The notes below the pieces were generated by a model. That model was not told the origin of the DNA. It made no database searches and saw only the letters and a list, made by a program, of their open reading frames with translations. This document shows, in pieces, positions 1-9,832 of a stretch of 64,000 nt of DNA. The DNA is from Parafrankia irregularis (GTDB lineage: Bacteria > Actinomycetota > Actinomycetes > Frankiales > Frankiaceae). Position 1 is the first letter of the stretch, and the number at the start of each line of letters is the position of its first letter. The translations under genes and the position numbers were made by a program. The stretch lies in NCBI RefSeq assembly GCF_001536285.1, contig NZ_FAOZ01000003.1, positions 465,503 to 529,502 of the forward strand. Reading direction: 5' to 3'.

Positions 1-2
1 TC

Positions 3-401
3 ATCGCCGACCTGTCCACCGGCACCCGCCGCATCGTCGAGCTCGCCGGCCTGCTCGCCCTCGACGCGCGCCTGCTCTGCCTCGACGAGCCGACCGCGGG
101 GGTGGCCCAGCGGGAGACGGAAGCGTTCGGGCCACTCATCCAGGAGATCCGCCGCGAACTCGACGCCGCCATGCTCGTCATCGAACACGACATGCCCCTG
201 ATCATGGGCATCAGCGACCGCGTCTACTGCCTCGAGACCGGACGGGTCATCGCCGAGGGTGCGCCGGGAGTCGTCCGCGACGACCCGAAGGTCATCGCCA
301 GCTACCTCGGCACCGACGAACGCGCCATCAGCCGGAGCGGCAGCGTGCCCGGACCGGCGGCGAACGACAACGAGGCCATCGGCACGCCGGCGTCCCCGTG
401 A
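3..401 (+). CDS. ABC transporter ATP-binding protein, 3' part (LivG/LivF-like)
   Basis: C-terminal part of a nucleotide-binding subunit; its start lies before the window. Visible are a degenerate signature (LSTGTRRIVELA), a Walker B segment LLCLDEPTAG and the H-loop in VIEHDM. The text after the H-loop (GRVIAEGAPGVVRDDPKVIASYLG) is the usual ending of branched-chain-amino-acid-type ATPases, which drive import of amino acids, amides or small carboxylates. A 25-residue low-complexity tail follows. The next gene encodes a matching solute-binding lipoprotein, so this is the end of a Liv-type import operon. Substrate unknown. Confidence 0.9.
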   Translation: MADLSTGTRRIVELAGLLALDARLLCLDEPTAGVAQRETEAFGPLIQEIRRELDAAMLVIEHDMPLIMGISDRVYCLETGRVIAEGAPGVVRDDPKVIASYLGTDERAISRSGSVPGPAANDNEAIGTPASP

Positions 402-472
402 GCAAAGCACCCGCAACATCCACCGAGATCCCTCCCTTTCCGCCAGCCATCGTTTTTCTGGAGTTCCCTCAG

Positions 473-1792
473 ATGACTTCGCGTCGCCGTGCCCACCGAT
501 TCGGGTCCTTATTCCTCGCGGCTACCGCCGCGCTCACCTTCGCCGCGTGCAGCGTCGAGTCGGACGACGACAGCGGCACGCCATCAGCCGGGGGGGCTAC
601 TCCCGAGGCGTATCCACCTCCGCCGGCCTCGGCGACCGCGCCCGGGGTCACCTCCGACAGCATAAAGATCGGCTTTGTCTATCCCGACCTGGAGAAGGTC
701 AAGCAGTATGTGGATGTCGACCACGGTGACTATCAGGCCGTCTTCCAGGCACTGGTCGACAAGGTGAACAAGGACGGCGGCATCGCCGGCCGCAGAATCG
801 TTCCGGTGTTCGGCGCGGTCGATGTGCTGTCGCCCGCCGGGGCCTCGGAGACCTGCGTCAGGCTGACCGAGGACGAGAAGGTCTTCGCCGCGCTCGGCAG
901 CCTCAACGCCGAAGATGTGAACTGCTATGTGCAGACCCACAAGACGCTGGTCGTCGGCGGCGATCTCACCGCCGAGCGCTATGCCAGGGCCCAGGCGCCC
1001 TGGGTTTCCGACCTCCGAGGCGGCGACGAGCTCGGCGAGGGCCTGCAGCTGTACATCGACAAGGGCGTCCTGCGGGGCAGGAAGCTCGCGGTCGTCGCCT
1101 ACCGCGACGACCAGGCCGTCCTGGACAAGGTCGTCCTGTCCACCCTGCGCTCGAAGAACATTCCCGTCACCGAGACGGGTGTTCTCGACGCCGACACCAC
1201 CGACCCCGCCGCCGTCTCGTCGCAGCTGAACGTCTTCATCCAGAAGTTCCAGTCGGCGGGTGTGGACACCGTGCTCCTCGTCGGAGGCTCCCAGGCCCAG
1301 TTCCCGACCGAACTGCAGAAGACCGGCTATCGCCCCCGCCTGTTGTTCGCGAATGCCAACACGGCCAGTTCCTACGTGCTGACGAATCGAAACGGCGATC
1401 TCAGCGTCCTCGACGACTCACTCGCCCTCGGGCAGGCGACGAACTACTCCGACCCGAAGATCAACCCGTGTAGCTCCACGGTCGAGGCCGCCCTGCCCCA
1501 GACCAGGGGAAAGATCGTCGAGCCGGCCCTCACGCCTGCCGGGCAACCCTCCTGGGGCACCTCCGAATCCGTGGCCTGCCGCTACCTGACCCTGTTCCAG
1601 GCCATCGCCGAGAAGGCAGGCAAGGACCTCACCTACAAATCCTTCCAGGACGCCGCCTTCTCGCTGGGCAGCTTCCACATACCGACGCTCGTCGACGCGG
1701 CGACGTACAGCCGCCAGTCGCCGGCCGGCGACATCCCGCCGACGATCCTTCCGTGGGATCCGGCGAAGAAGGCGTTTCTTTCCGCCGGCTGA
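473..1792 (+). CDS. Solute-binding lipoprotein of a branched-chain-type ABC importer
   Basis: A 439-residue type-1 periplasmic-binding fold protein. The basic N-terminus, hydrophobic stretch and lipobox FAAC (Cys about 26) indicate lipidation and anchoring outside the membrane. The ATG at 473 is preferred because GGAG at 460-463 sits nine bases upstream and the signal peptide begins there; an in-frame GTG at 398, overlapping the upstream stop, would add 25 residues ahead of the signal. The body has the Leu/Ile/Val-binding pattern (KIGFVYPDLE near the mature start, then GGIAGR). It partners the ATPase just upstream. The ligand cannot be read from sequence. Confidence 0.85.
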   Translation: MTSRRRAHRFGSLFLAATAALTFAACSVESDDDSGTPSAGGATPEAYPPPPASATAPGVTSDSIKIGFVYPDLEKVKQYVDVDHGDYQAVFQALVDKVNKDGGIAGRRIVPVFGAVDVLSPAGASETCVRLTEDEKVFAALGSLNAEDVNCYVQTHKTLVVGGDLTAERYARAQAPWVSDLRGGDELGEGLQLYIDKGVLRGRKLAVVAYRDDQAVLDKVVLSTLRSKNIPVTETGVLDADTTDPAAVSSQLNVFIQKFQSAGVDTVLLVGGSQAQFPTELQKTGYRPRLLFANANTASSYVLTNRNGDLSVLDDSLALGQATNYSDPKINPCSSTVEAALPQTRGKIVEPALTPAGQPSWGTSESVACRYLTLFQAIAEKAGKDLTYKSFQDAAFSLGSFHIPTLVDAATYSRQSPAGDIPPTILPWDPAKKAFLSAG

Positions 1793-1905
1793 CCAGCCGT
1801 TGCCCGAACGCCGCCCCGCCCGGCCGGCGACAAACGGCCGGGCGGCGGCTCACCCGAGCAGGCCGGCCACCGGGACACCGGGCCACCGGTGTCAGGAGAC
1901 AGGAC

Positions 1906-1980
1906 ATGTCGTTCCCGCTTCCGGTCGGAGAGACACCGCGCATGCCGGGCGAACCGCGCCATGGAGAGGAAAAGTCATGA
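1906..1980 (+). CDS. Short coupled leader ORF upstream of the GH3 gene
   Basis: A 24-codon reading frame with its own AGGAG at 1894-1898, seven bases before the ATG. Its stop codon overlaps the ATG of the GH3 gene (ATGA at 1977-1980), so translation could be coupled. The predicted peptide is hydrophilic (ending GEPRHGEEKS) and matches no family I know. It may be a translational-coupling leader or a chance frame. Confidence 0.35.
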   Translation: MSFPLPVGETPRMPGEPRHGEEKS

Positions 1981-4412
1981 CCGCCACCGCGTTGACCCCC
2001 GGCAAGGTCGCGGACCTGCTCTCCCAGCTCACGCTGGAGCAGAAGGTCGCCCAGCTCACCGGATTCGCCGTCACCGACCTCGTCGTGCGTCCGACCAGCC
2101 CCAGGCCCGGCGGCGCGGGCGCGGGCGCGGAGAAGGCCGGCCCGACCATCGACGTCGAACGGTTGCCGGCGCTGCGGCCGCACGGGGTGGGGCACCTGTC
2201 ACTGGGGTGGTTCCTCGGCCACGACGCCGACAGCCTGCGGTCCGATCTCGCGCGGGTCCAGGCGGCGGTGCGCGAGGCGACACCGTTCGGGATCGGGGCG
2301 CTCGTGCACATCGAGGCGATCAGCGGCCTGCTGCACAGCTCGGGCCCGCAGTTCCCGACCTCCTGGGCGCAGGCGGCCACCTGGGAGCCGGCGCTTGTGA
2401 CGCGCGCCGCCGCCGTGACCGCCGCCCAGATGCGCGCCGCCGGGATCCAGCACGCGCTGTCACCGGTCATGGATCTCGCCCGGGATCCACGGTGGGGCCG
2501 CGTGCACGAGACCTACGGGGAGGACCCGGAGCTCGCCGCGCAGTTCTCCGTCGCGTTCGTGCGCGGCATCCAGGGCACCGACGGCTCCTCCGGAGTGCTC
2601 GCGACGGGCAAGCACTTCGTCGGTTACGGCGCCTCCGAAGGAGGGCTCAACCAGGCCGCCACCCAGCTCGGCCGGCGCGCGCTCGTCGACGAGTACGCCG
2701 AGCCGTTCCGCCGCGCCATCGCCGAGGCCGACCTCGCGACCATCATGAACTCCTACAACGAGATCGACGGCGTCCCCTGCGTCGCGGACCGCTGGCTGCT
2801 CACCGAGCTGCTGCGCGACCAGCTCGGCTTCACCGGCCTCGTCGTCAGCGACTACGACTCCGTGACACTGCAGACCCGCTTCTTCCACACCGCGGACTCG
2901 CCGGGGCGGGCCGCCGTCCAGGCGGTCAGCGCCGGCCTCGACGTCGAGCTCCCCGGCGACACCAACTACTCCCACCTGGTCGAGGAGGTCAGGAGCGGCC
3001 GGTTCGACGAGTCGATCATCGACACCGCCGCCGCCCGCGTCCTCACCGCCAAGGCCCGCGCCGGCCTCATCCCCGGCATGTCGGCGCGCGGACCCGCTCC
3101 CGCACCCAGGACACCGGATCCCGGCGAGCCGGCGGCGGTACGCCGTGCCATCGCCGAGCGGGGCATCGTCCTGCTCGACAACGACGGGACACTGCCGCTC
3201 ACGCCCCGGGCCGGCCGCATCGTGGTGGTCGGCCCCGCGGCCGACGAGCTGCGCATCCACTTCGGCGCCTACACCTCGGTCTCGAACGCCGAGGTGCCGC
3301 TGGGGATGGTCGCGGTGATGACCGGGCAGGTCCCCGGCGTCGACCCGGCGACCTTCGTCTTCACCGACATCTTCCAGCCCCGGATGCCGGGGATGGACGA
3401 ACGGTTCGAGGCCGAGGCCCGCAGGCTCCACCCTGACGCGCCCACCGTGCTCGACGCGCTGCGGCAGGCCGACCCGTCCGTCGTGTACGTCCCCCTCGGG
3501 CGGTTCGAGGCCGCCGCCGAGCACCCGCTGGACAGCGCCGCCGCCGAGCACCCGCTGGACAGCGCCGCCGTCGAGCAGGCGGTGGCCGGTGCCGACATCG
3601 TCGTCGCCGTGGTCGGCGAACGGACCGGCTGGGTCGGCAACAACACCGCCGGGGAAGGCCAGTCGACTGCCTCCCCCACCCTGCCAGGCGACCAGGAGGC
3701 GCTCGTCGCCCTGCTGGCAGCCACGGGGAAGCCGCTGGTGACCGTGGTCGTCTCCGGGCGGCCGCTCCTGCTCGGCGCCGTCGCCCAGGCCTCCAACGCG
3801 GTCCTGCTCGCACCGCTGCTCGGCGAGGAGGCTGGCGCCGCGATCGCCGACACGCTCTTCGGCACGGTCAACCCCAGCGGCAAGCTGCCCAGCACCTTCC
3901 CCCGCCACCTCGGCCAGGTGCCCCTCTACCACGGGCACCACTACGGCAGTGGCTACGACCACCCGACGGGCTCCCGGCACGGCTACAACGACCTGGCCGA
4001 CAACAGCCCGCTCTACCCCTTCGGCCACGGCCTGTCCTACAGCACGTTCGAGGTCGCCCTCGACGACTCCGCCGGGGCGGCCGTCGAGTATGTCGACGGG
4101 CTCCTGCGTGCCCGGCTCGCCGCGGCCAACACCAGCGGCGTCGACGGCGAGACCGTCGTCCAGCTCTACGCCCGCGACGAGGCGGCGACCGTGGTCCGCC
4201 CCGTCCGTCGGCTGATCGGTTTCACCCGGCTGACGCTGGCTGCGGGGCAGCGCGCGACCGTCTCGCTCGAAGCTCCCGTGGAGCGCCTGTTCTACACACA
4301 GGTCGACGGCACCCGGGGCATCGAGGCCGGCGAGGTGACCCTGCTCGCCGGCTTCAGCAGCGACGATATCCGCGCCCACGCCACGATCACCGTTCCCGCG
4401 CGCACCGCCTGA
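1977..4412 (+). CDS. Glycoside hydrolase family 3 beta-glucosidase
   Basis: An 811-residue GH3 enzyme that removes terminal beta-linked glucose or xylose from oligosaccharides or plant glycosides. It has an N-terminal TIM barrel, a C-terminal alpha/beta sandwich and a terminal fibronectin-III-like domain beginning near LSYSTFEV. The catalytic nucleophile is Asp 292 in VVSDYDS. Substrate-side motifs GKHFVGYG and NSYNEIDGVPC are present. No signal peptide, so probably cytoplasmic. The ATG at 1977 follows GAGAGGAAAAG, and a longer upstream frame looks non-coding. A 24-base direct repeat around 3510-3560 duplicates AAEHPLDS between the domains. The neighbouring rhamnosidase suggests stepwise trimming of plant glycosides. 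Confidence 0.9.
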   Translation: MTATALTPGKVADLLSQLTLEQKVAQLTGFAVTDLVVRPTSPRPGGAGAGAEKAGPTIDVERLPALRPHGVGHLSLGWFLGHDADSLRSDLARVQAAVREATPFGIGALVHIEAISGLLHSSGPQFPTSWAQAATWEPALVTRAAAVTAAQMRAAGIQHALSPVMDLARDPRWGRVHETYGEDPELAAQFSVAFVRGIQGTDGSSGVLATGKHFVGYGASEGGLNQAATQLGRRALVDEYAEPFRRAIAEADLATIMNSYNEIDGVPCVADRWLLTELLRDQLGFTGLVVSDYDSVTLQTRFFHTADSPGRAAVQAVSAGLDVELPGDTNYSHLVEEVRSGRFDESIIDTAAARVLTAKARAGLIPGMSARGPAPAPRTPDPGEPAAVRRAIAERGIVLLDNDGTLPLTPRAGRIVVVGPAADELRIHFGAYTSVSNAEVPLGMVAVMTGQVPGVDPATFVFTDIFQPRMPGMDERFEAEARRLHPDAPTVLDALRQADPSVVYVPLGRFEAAAEHPLDSAAAEHPLDSAAVEQAVAGADIVVAVVGERTGWVGNNTAGEGQSTASPTLPGDQEALVALLAATGKPLVTVVVSGRPLLLGAVAQASNAVLLAPLLGEEAGAAIADTLFGTVNPSGKLPSTFPRHLGQVPLYHGHHYGSGYDHPTGSRHGYNDLADNSPLYPFGHGLSYSTFEVALDDSAGAAVEYVDGLLRARLAAANTSGVDGETVVQLYARDEAATVVRPVRRLIGFTRLTLAAGQRATVSLEAPVERLFYTQVDGTRGIEAGEVTLLAGFSSDDIRAHATITVPARTA

Positions 4413-4434
4413 CCAGATCGGAGTCGAAGGTTCG

Positions 4435-6921
4435 ATGGCATCTCCGTGGAAAGCCAGCTTCATCGCGCAGGCGGGCGCTTCGGCCGACGGCCGGCCGGCG
4501 CCGTACCTGCGAAGGGACTTCACCGTCGGCGGCGGGCTGCGGTCAGCGACCCTGCAGGTCACCGCCCTCGGCCTGATCGAGGCGCACCTGAACGGCAGCC
4601 GGGTCGGCGACGAGGTCCTCGCCCCGGGCTGGACGTCCTACGCGCACCGGCTCGTCGTCAGCAGGCATGAGGTCACCGACCTGCTGGTCGAGGGGGCGAA
4701 CACGATCGGCGCGGTCCTCGGCGAAGGTTGGGCGGTGGGGCGGCTGACCTGGGAGGAGGGCCGGCGGGCGGTGTGGGCCGGCCGGCCCGCGGCCTTCCTG
4801 CAGCTCGAACTCGACTACGGCGACCGGGTCGAGGTGGTCGGCAGCGACGCCTCGTGGCGTGTGGGGACCGGCGCGGTCCTCGCCGACAGCCTCTACGACG
4901 GCGAGACCTACGACGCCCGGCTGCACCCGGTGGGCTGGTGCGAGCCCGGATTCGGCGACGCCGCCTGGTCCGCCGCGGAGATCGTCGACCGCGGGCTCGA
5001 CGCCCTCGTCACCGGCGAGGCTCCGCCGATCCGGCGGATCGAGGAGCTGGCGGTCGTGGAGGTCCTGACAACACCCACGGGCCGGACGGTCGCCGACTTC
5101 GGGCAGAACCTGACGGGCTGGGTCCGTCTCACTGTCCGCGGCGACGCCGGAACAACCGTCACCCTGCGCCACGCCGAGACGCTCATCGACGGCGAGCCCG
5201 ACTTCCGCACCAACCGGAGCGCACTGGCGACGGACCGTTACACCCTGCGCGGTGACCCCGCCGGGGAGACCTGGGAGCCGCGGTTCACCTTCCACGGCTT
5301 CCGTTATGTGGACGTGGACGGCTGGCCAGGCGAGCTCACCGCCGACGCGCTGGTGGCCGTCGTCGTCCACAGCGACGTCCGCCGCACCGGCTGGTTCGAG
5401 ACCTCGAACGAGCTCGTCAACCAGCTGCACCGCAACGTCGTCTGGTCCCTGCGCGGCAACATCGTCGGCGTTCCGAGCGACTGCCCGCAGCGCGACGAGC
5501 GCCTCGGCTGGACCGGTGACCTCAACGCCTTCGCCCCCACCGCCGCCTTCCTCTACGACATGCGCGGCCTGCTGGGCTCCTGGCTGACCGACCTCGCCGC
5601 CGAACAGGCCGAGAAGGGCCACGTGCCACTCGTCGTCCCGGACGCGCTCACCATGCCGATCACCACGCCGACGGCACTGTGGGCGGATGTCGCGGTGAGC
5701 CTGCCGTGGGCGCTCTACCAGGAGTACGGAGACCCGGCGGTTCTCGCCCGCCAGTACCCGTCCATGACGGCGTTCATGGACGGTGTCGAGGCGATGCTCG
5801 ACGAACGGGGTCTGTGGAACAGCGGCTTCCAGTTCGGCGACTGGCTGGACCCCGACGCTCCGGCGAACAACCCCGCCGGGGGAAAGACCGACCCCTACGT
5901 CGTCGCCACCGCCTACCTGTGCAGGACGACCCGTGAGCTGGCCCGCACCGCCCGGGTTCTGGGGCACGCCGAGGACGCCACCCGGTACGAGGCACTGCAC
6001 CGGCGGGTGCGCGCGGCGTTCCGCGACGAATGGGTCACTCCCGCCGGGCTCCTCGCCGCCGACACCGTCACCGCCTACGCGCTGGTCGTCTGCTTCGACC
6101 TCCTCGAACCGGCGCAGCTGACGCGTGCCGGCAGGCGGCTCGCCGAGCTGGTCGCCAAGGCCGGGCACCGCATCAGCACCGGCTTCGCCGGCACGCCGCT
6201 CGTCGCGCACGCCCTGAGCCGCACCGGCCAGCTCGACATCGCCTACCGACTGCTCCTGCAGACCGAGTGCCCGTCCTTCCTCTACCCGGTGACCCGGGGC
6301 GCGACGACGATCTGGGAACGGTGGGACGCCATCAGGCCCGACGGCTCGCTGAACGACACCGGCATGACCTCGCTCAACCACTACGCCCTCGGCGCGATCG
6401 CCGACTGGCTGCACCGCGTCGTCGGAGGACTCGAGCCGGCCGAGCCCGGCTACCGCCGCATCCGGATCGCCCCCCGGCCCGGCGGCGGGCTCACCCACGC
6501 CACCGTCACCCACGACACCCCGCTCGGGCGCGTCCGCGTCCGCTGGCGGCACGACCCGGACGGCCGCCTGGCCGTCGACGCCACCATTCCCGCGGGCGCC
6601 GTCGCCGAGGTCGTCCTCCCCCACCATCCGGAAGGGCTGACCGAACAGGTCGCCGAAGGAGACCACCACTGGGAGTACGACGTCCCGCCCGCCGCGCAGG
6701 ATCGCCCCGGCTACACCCTCGACACGCCGTTGAACGTCCTTTTCCGCGACACCACCACCTGGGCCGCGCTGCGCGCCGTCCTGCGCCGGCACCTGCCGCA
6801 GTTCGGCGACGCGGACACCGGTACCGAGCCCTCCCTGCCGAACCTTCGTACGCTGCTGCTCTACTTCCCCGGCCAGGCCGCAGCCATCGAGAACGATCTG
6901 GCCGCCATCCTCCAGGCGTGA
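4435..6921 (+). CDS. Glycoside hydrolase family 78 alpha-L-rhamnosidase
   Basis: An 828-residue protein with the family layout: N-terminal beta-sandwich carbohydrate-binding regions, a central (alpha/alpha)6 barrel and a C-terminal beta domain. The hallmark acid-catalyst segment DCPQRDERLGWTGD lies at the start of the barrel, with AFLYDMRG following. It hydrolyses terminal alpha-L-rhamnose from glycosides such as flavonoid rutinosides. No secretion signal is visible. It starts 22 bases after the GH3 stop and is probably co-transcribed. An unusual C-terminal tail of about 60 residues after the beta domain (from DRPGYTLDTPL) resembles helical sequence of unknown role. Confidence 0.9.
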   Translation: MASPWKASFIAQAGASADGRPAPYLRRDFTVGGGLRSATLQVTALGLIEAHLNGSRVGDEVLAPGWTSYAHRLVVSRHEVTDLLVEGANTIGAVLGEGWAVGRLTWEEGRRAVWAGRPAAFLQLELDYGDRVEVVGSDASWRVGTGAVLADSLYDGETYDARLHPVGWCEPGFGDAAWSAAEIVDRGLDALVTGEAPPIRRIEELAVVEVLTTPTGRTVADFGQNLTGWVRLTVRGDAGTTVTLRHAETLIDGEPDFRTNRSALATDRYTLRGDPAGETWEPRFTFHGFRYVDVDGWPGELTADALVAVVVHSDVRRTGWFETSNELVNQLHRNVVWSLRGNIVGVPSDCPQRDERLGWTGDLNAFAPTAAFLYDMRGLLGSWLTDLAAEQAEKGHVPLVVPDALTMPITTPTALWADVAVSLPWALYQEYGDPAVLARQYPSMTAFMDGVEAMLDERGLWNSGFQFGDWLDPDAPANNPAGGKTDPYVVATAYLCRTTRELARTARVLGHAEDATRYEALHRRVRAAFRDEWVTPAGLLAADTVTAYALVVCFDLLEPAQLTRAGRRLAELVAKAGHRISTGFAGTPLVAHALSRTGQLDIAYRLLLQTECPSFLYPVTRGATTIWERWDAIRPDGSLNDTGMTSLNHYALGAIADWLHRVVGGLEPAEPGYRRIRIAPRPGGGLTHATVTHDTPLGRVRVRWRHDPDGRLAVDATIPAGAVAEVVLPHHPEGLTEQVAEGDHHWEYDVPPAAQDRPGYTLDTPLNVLFRDTTTWAALRAVLRRHLPQFGDADTGTEPSLPNLRTLLLYFPGQAAAIENDLAAILQA

Positions 6922-7020
6922 CGCGGGCCCGCGCGGCCTTGTCCGAGTGACCGGGCTGGCTACCGGGCCGGCGACCGGGCCTCGGACGTCGCGGTCGCCC
7001 CGCCTCTGCGCCCAGACCGT

Positions 7021-8559
7021 TCAGACAGCGCTGGCGGTCGCGTCTTCGGCGGCCAGGGCCGCCGCCGCGCGGTACTTCTCCCGGATCTCAGGACACGGCG
7101 GTGCGGTGTGGGTGGCGGCGTCCACCGCCGGCCAGTCGGGCTGACCGGCGAGCAGCACCGCGGCGGCCTGGCGGGCGGCGCCGTCCGCGACATACTCACC
7201 GGGCGACGGGATGGCGACCGGGACACCGAGAACCGCCGGCGCCAGTGCGCGGACCGCCCGTGAGCGGGCGCCGCCGCCGACCATCGTCACCCGCCCGACG
7301 TCGACGTTCTGCGCCCGCATGACGTCGACGCACTCGGCCATCAGGCACAGCAGGCCCTCGACCGACGCGCGGGCGAGGTTCTCCCGGGTCGTCGAGGCGA
7401 GGGAGAGGCCGTGCAGCGAGCCGGTGGCGGTGGGCAGGTTCGGGGTGCGTTCCCCTTCGAGGTAGGGCACGAACACCAGCCCGCCCGCACCCGGCTCGGC
7501 ACGCAGGGCGAGGGTGTCGAGCGTGTCGTGGTCGACCTCGAGAAGCCGGCGGGTGACGTCGAGGACGCGGCTGGCGTTGAGAGTGCAGGCCAGCGGGAGA
7601 TGGTGGCCGGTGGCGTCGGCGAAACCGGCCACCGCGCCGGAGGCGTCCCGGGTGCCGACCCGCGACACAGCCGCGACCACGCCCGAGGTGCCGAGTGACA
7701 GCAGGCACGCGCCCGGCCGCAGTCCCAGGCCCAGGGCCGCACCGGCGTTGTCGCCGCAGCCGGGGCCCAGCAACAGATGCCCGAGCCCGGCGCCGGGGTC
7801 GCCGCGGCCCACTGCCTCGCCGGGCGCCGCGACCTCGGGAAGGCGAATCCGCGCGGTCTCGCCGGGGGTGCGCCGCAACGCGAGCGCGAGCAGGTCGCGA
7901 CGGTAGCCGCCGGCGGGCGCAGGATGCCCACCGAAGGCGTCGGCTGCACGGCCGGAGGTGCCCGTGGCACCGTCTGGAACGTCCGCGGTACCGGCGGAGG
8001 CGTCGTAGTAGCCGGTGCCCGAGGCGTCGGAGCGGTCGGTGCGTAGCGTGTCGAGCGAACGGGCTCCGGCCAGCCGCCAGGTGAGCCAGTCATGCGGCAG
8101 GGCGATCGCGGCGATGCGTACCGCGGCGTCCGGCTCGTGATCGGCAAGCCAGCGCAGCTTGGCCACGGTGAACGACGCGACCGGGACCGAGCCCACCGCG
8201 CCGGCCCACGCGGCGGCGCCCGCCGCGGGGTCGCCGCCGCCGAGGTCGGTGACGAGGTCCCGGGCCGCCTGGGCCGAGCGGGTGTCGTTCCAGAGCAGTG
8301 CCGGCCGGATGACGTCGCCGTCGGAATCCAGGCAGATCATGCCGTGTTGCTGGCCGGCGACCGAGATCGCGGCGACGTCGCCCAGCCCGCCGGCGCGGTC
8401 GGCCGCGGTGCGCAGCGCGGTCCACCAGTGCTCGGGGTCGAGCTCGGTGCCGTCGGGATGCGGTGCGCTGCCGGCACGGACGAACCTGCCGGACCCGGCC
8501 TCACGGATGACGACCTTGCACGACTGGGTCGACGAATCGACGCCCGCAACCAGGGTCAT
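7021..8559 (-). CDS. xylB: Xylulokinase (FGGY family)
   Basis: A 512-residue sugar kinase that phosphorylates D-xylulose to xylulose 5-phosphate. It begins with the phosphate-binding loop GVDSSTQSCK; later motifs include PHDWLTWRL, GPGCGDNAGAALGLG, LSLGTSGVV and MVGGGARS, the expected FGGY order. It lies 27 bases downstream of xylA on the same strand, giving a standard isomerase-kinase operon. The insertion around ASAGTADVPDGATGTSGRAAD is longer than usual. The gene is convergent with the rhamnosidase. Confidence 0.92.
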   Translation of the reverse strand: MTLVAGVDSSTQSCKVVIREAGSGRFVRAGSAPHPDGTELDPEHWWTALRTAADRAGGLGDVAAISVAGQQHGMICLDSDGDVIRPALLWNDTRSAQAARDLVTDLGGGDPAAGAAAWAGAVGSVPVASFTVAKLRWLADHEPDAAVRIAAIALPHDWLTWRLAGARSLDTLRTDRSDASGTGYYDASAGTADVPDGATGTSGRAADAFGGHPAPAGGYRRDLLALALRRTPGETARIRLPEVAAPGEAVGRGDPGAGLGHLLLGPGCGDNAGAALGLGLRPGACLLSLGTSGVVAAVSRVGTRDASGAVAGFADATGHHLPLACTLNASRVLDVTRRLLEVDHDTLDTLALRAEPGAGGLVFVPYLEGERTPNLPTATGSLHGLSLASTTRENLARASVEGLLCLMAECVDVMRAQNVDVGRVTMVGGGARSRAVRALAPAVLGVPVAIPSPGEYVADGAARQAAAVLLAGQPDWPAVDAATHTAPPCPEIREKYRAAAALAAEDATASAV

Positions 8560-8586
8560 CGTCTTCTCCCGCTGCGCTCGGCGCGG

Positions 8587-9765
8587 TCAGCCGAGCAGGT
8601 GCTCGACGGCGAGCTGCTGCAGTCGGACGAAACCGAAGTCTCGTTCGGCCGCCTTGTCGGGGTCAAAGCCGTCCTGGTCGGCCAGCAGGTCGGCCGCGGT
8701 CTCACCGGGCGCCAGGGTCGGCTCGGCGAGTTCGAGTACGCCGGCGTAGGCCATCGCCTCCCGCACCCGGGGGTCCGCGCGGAACCGCTCCGCCTTCTCG
8801 GCGAGCAGCAGATAGGTCGCCATGCACGCCCGCGCCGACTCCCAGACACCGGCCAGATGCTCCGTCCGCGACGGCTTGTAGTCGAAGTGGCGGGGCCCGG
8901 TGTAGCGCGGGCCGTCGGGGTAGCCGGGGAAGCCGTTCTCGATCAGGTCGACCGTGAAGAACGCCGACAGCAGGTCGCCGTGACCGAAGACCAGGTCCTG
9001 GTCGTACTTCAGGCCTCGCTGGCCGTTGAGGTCGAGGTGGAACAGCTTCCCGCTCCACAGCGCCTGACCGAGCGCGTGGGTGTAGTTGAGATTCGCCATC
9101 TGCTCGTGGCCGGTCTCCGGGTTGAGCCCGACGATGTCACCGTGCTCAAGCTCCGCGATGAGCGCCAGCGCGTGCCCGACGGTCGGCAGGAAGATGTCAC
9201 CACGCGGCTCGTTCGGCTTCGGCTCCAGCGCGATCCGCAGGTCGTAGCCCTGCGACCTGATGTAGCCGGCGACGGTGTCGATGCCCTCCCGATAGCGTTC
9301 CATGGCCGCGTAGACGTCCTTCGACCCGTCGTACTCGCCGCCCTCGCGGCCGCCCCACATCACGAAGGTGCTCGCGCCCAACTGGGCGGCGATCTCCACG
9401 GCGCGCAGCACCTTGCGCAGCGCGAACCGGCGCACCGACCGGTCGTTGGACGTCAGCCCGCCGTCCTTGAAGACCGGGTGGGTGAAGGTGTTGGTGGTGA
9501 CCATCTCGATCACCAGCCCGGCGGCATCCGCCGCGTCCCGGAGCCGGCGGACCCGCTGATCGCGAGTCGCCTCGTCGGCGTCGAACGGGAACACGTCGTT
9601 GTCGTGGAAGGTGATCCCCCACGCCCCGAGCTCGGCCAGCCGGCCGGCGTACTCCCAGGGGTCCAGCACCGGACGGGTCGCGGCACCGAACGGGTCCGCC
9701 CCGGGCCAGCCCACCGTCCACAGCCCGAACGAGAACCTGTCCTGGCTCGTCGGTTGCCGCACCAT
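8587..9765 (-). CDS. xylA: Xylose isomerase, actinobacterial class I
   Basis: A 392-residue enzyme converting D-xylose to D-xylulose (and glucose to fructose). Active-site and metal motifs are intact: [30 protein letters not shown] and HLDLNGQRG. The ATG at 9765, giving [19 protein letters not shown], is preferred over an upstream in-frame start because an AGGGTGGG-like ribosome site precedes it and known homologues begin here. It is transcribed away from the sugar-acid operon, with a palindromic operator region between the two. Confidence 0.95.
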   Translation of the reverse strand: MVRQPTSQDRFSFGLWTVGWPGADPFGAATRPVLDPWEYAGRLAELGAWGITFHDNDVFPFDADEATRDQRVRRLRDAADAAGLVIEMVTTNTFTHPVFKDGGLTSNDRSVRRFALRKVLRAVEIAAQLGASTFVMWGGREGGEYDGSKDVYAAMERYREGIDTVAGYIRSQGYDLRIALEPKPNEPRGDIFLPTVGHALALIAELEHGDIVGLNPETGHEQMANLNYTHALGQALWSGKLFHLDLNGQRGLKYDQDLVFGHGDLLSAFFTVDLIENGFPGYPDGPRYTGPRHFDYKPSRTEHLAGVWESARACMATYLLLAEKAERFRADPRVREAMAYAGVLELAEPTLAPGETAADLLADQDGFDPDKAAERDFGFVRLQQLAVEHLLG

Positions 9766-9791
9766 CCCGCATCCCACCCTTCCCGCCGAGG

Positions 9792-9823
9792 AACTTGCAC
9801 GCACTAGTAGGCGCTGTTAACTT
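9792..9823 (+). promoter_or_regulatory. Predicted promoter with CACTAG-type operator, sugar-oxidation operon
   Basis: TTGCAC at 9795-9800, a 17-base spacer and TAACTT at 9818-9823 form a sigma70-like promoter facing the U32-like gene. The 17 bases AACTTGCACGCACTAGT (9792-9808), across the -35 and the start of the spacer, recur with one change at 17132-17148 before another operon in the same promoter geometry. A shared regulator is inferred; no candidate regulator gene is adjacent. Confidence 0.5.
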
Positions 9824-9832
9824 ACAGCCCAT

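Noticed and set aside
2460..4562. Long minus-strand open frame antisense to the GH3 gene
   Set aside because: Its translation is Gly/Asp/Val-rich without recognisable motifs and mirrors the codon structure of the GH3 gene; a G+C-rich shadow frame.
4543..6792. Long minus-strand frame antisense to the rhamnosidase
   Set aside because: Same shadow effect; the plus strand carries complete GH78 motifs.
6941..6987. Hairpin between convergent rhamnosidase and xylB genes
   Set aside because: Only a 7-base inverted repeat (GTCCGAG/CTCGGAC) with a 33-base loop; too weak to call a terminator.
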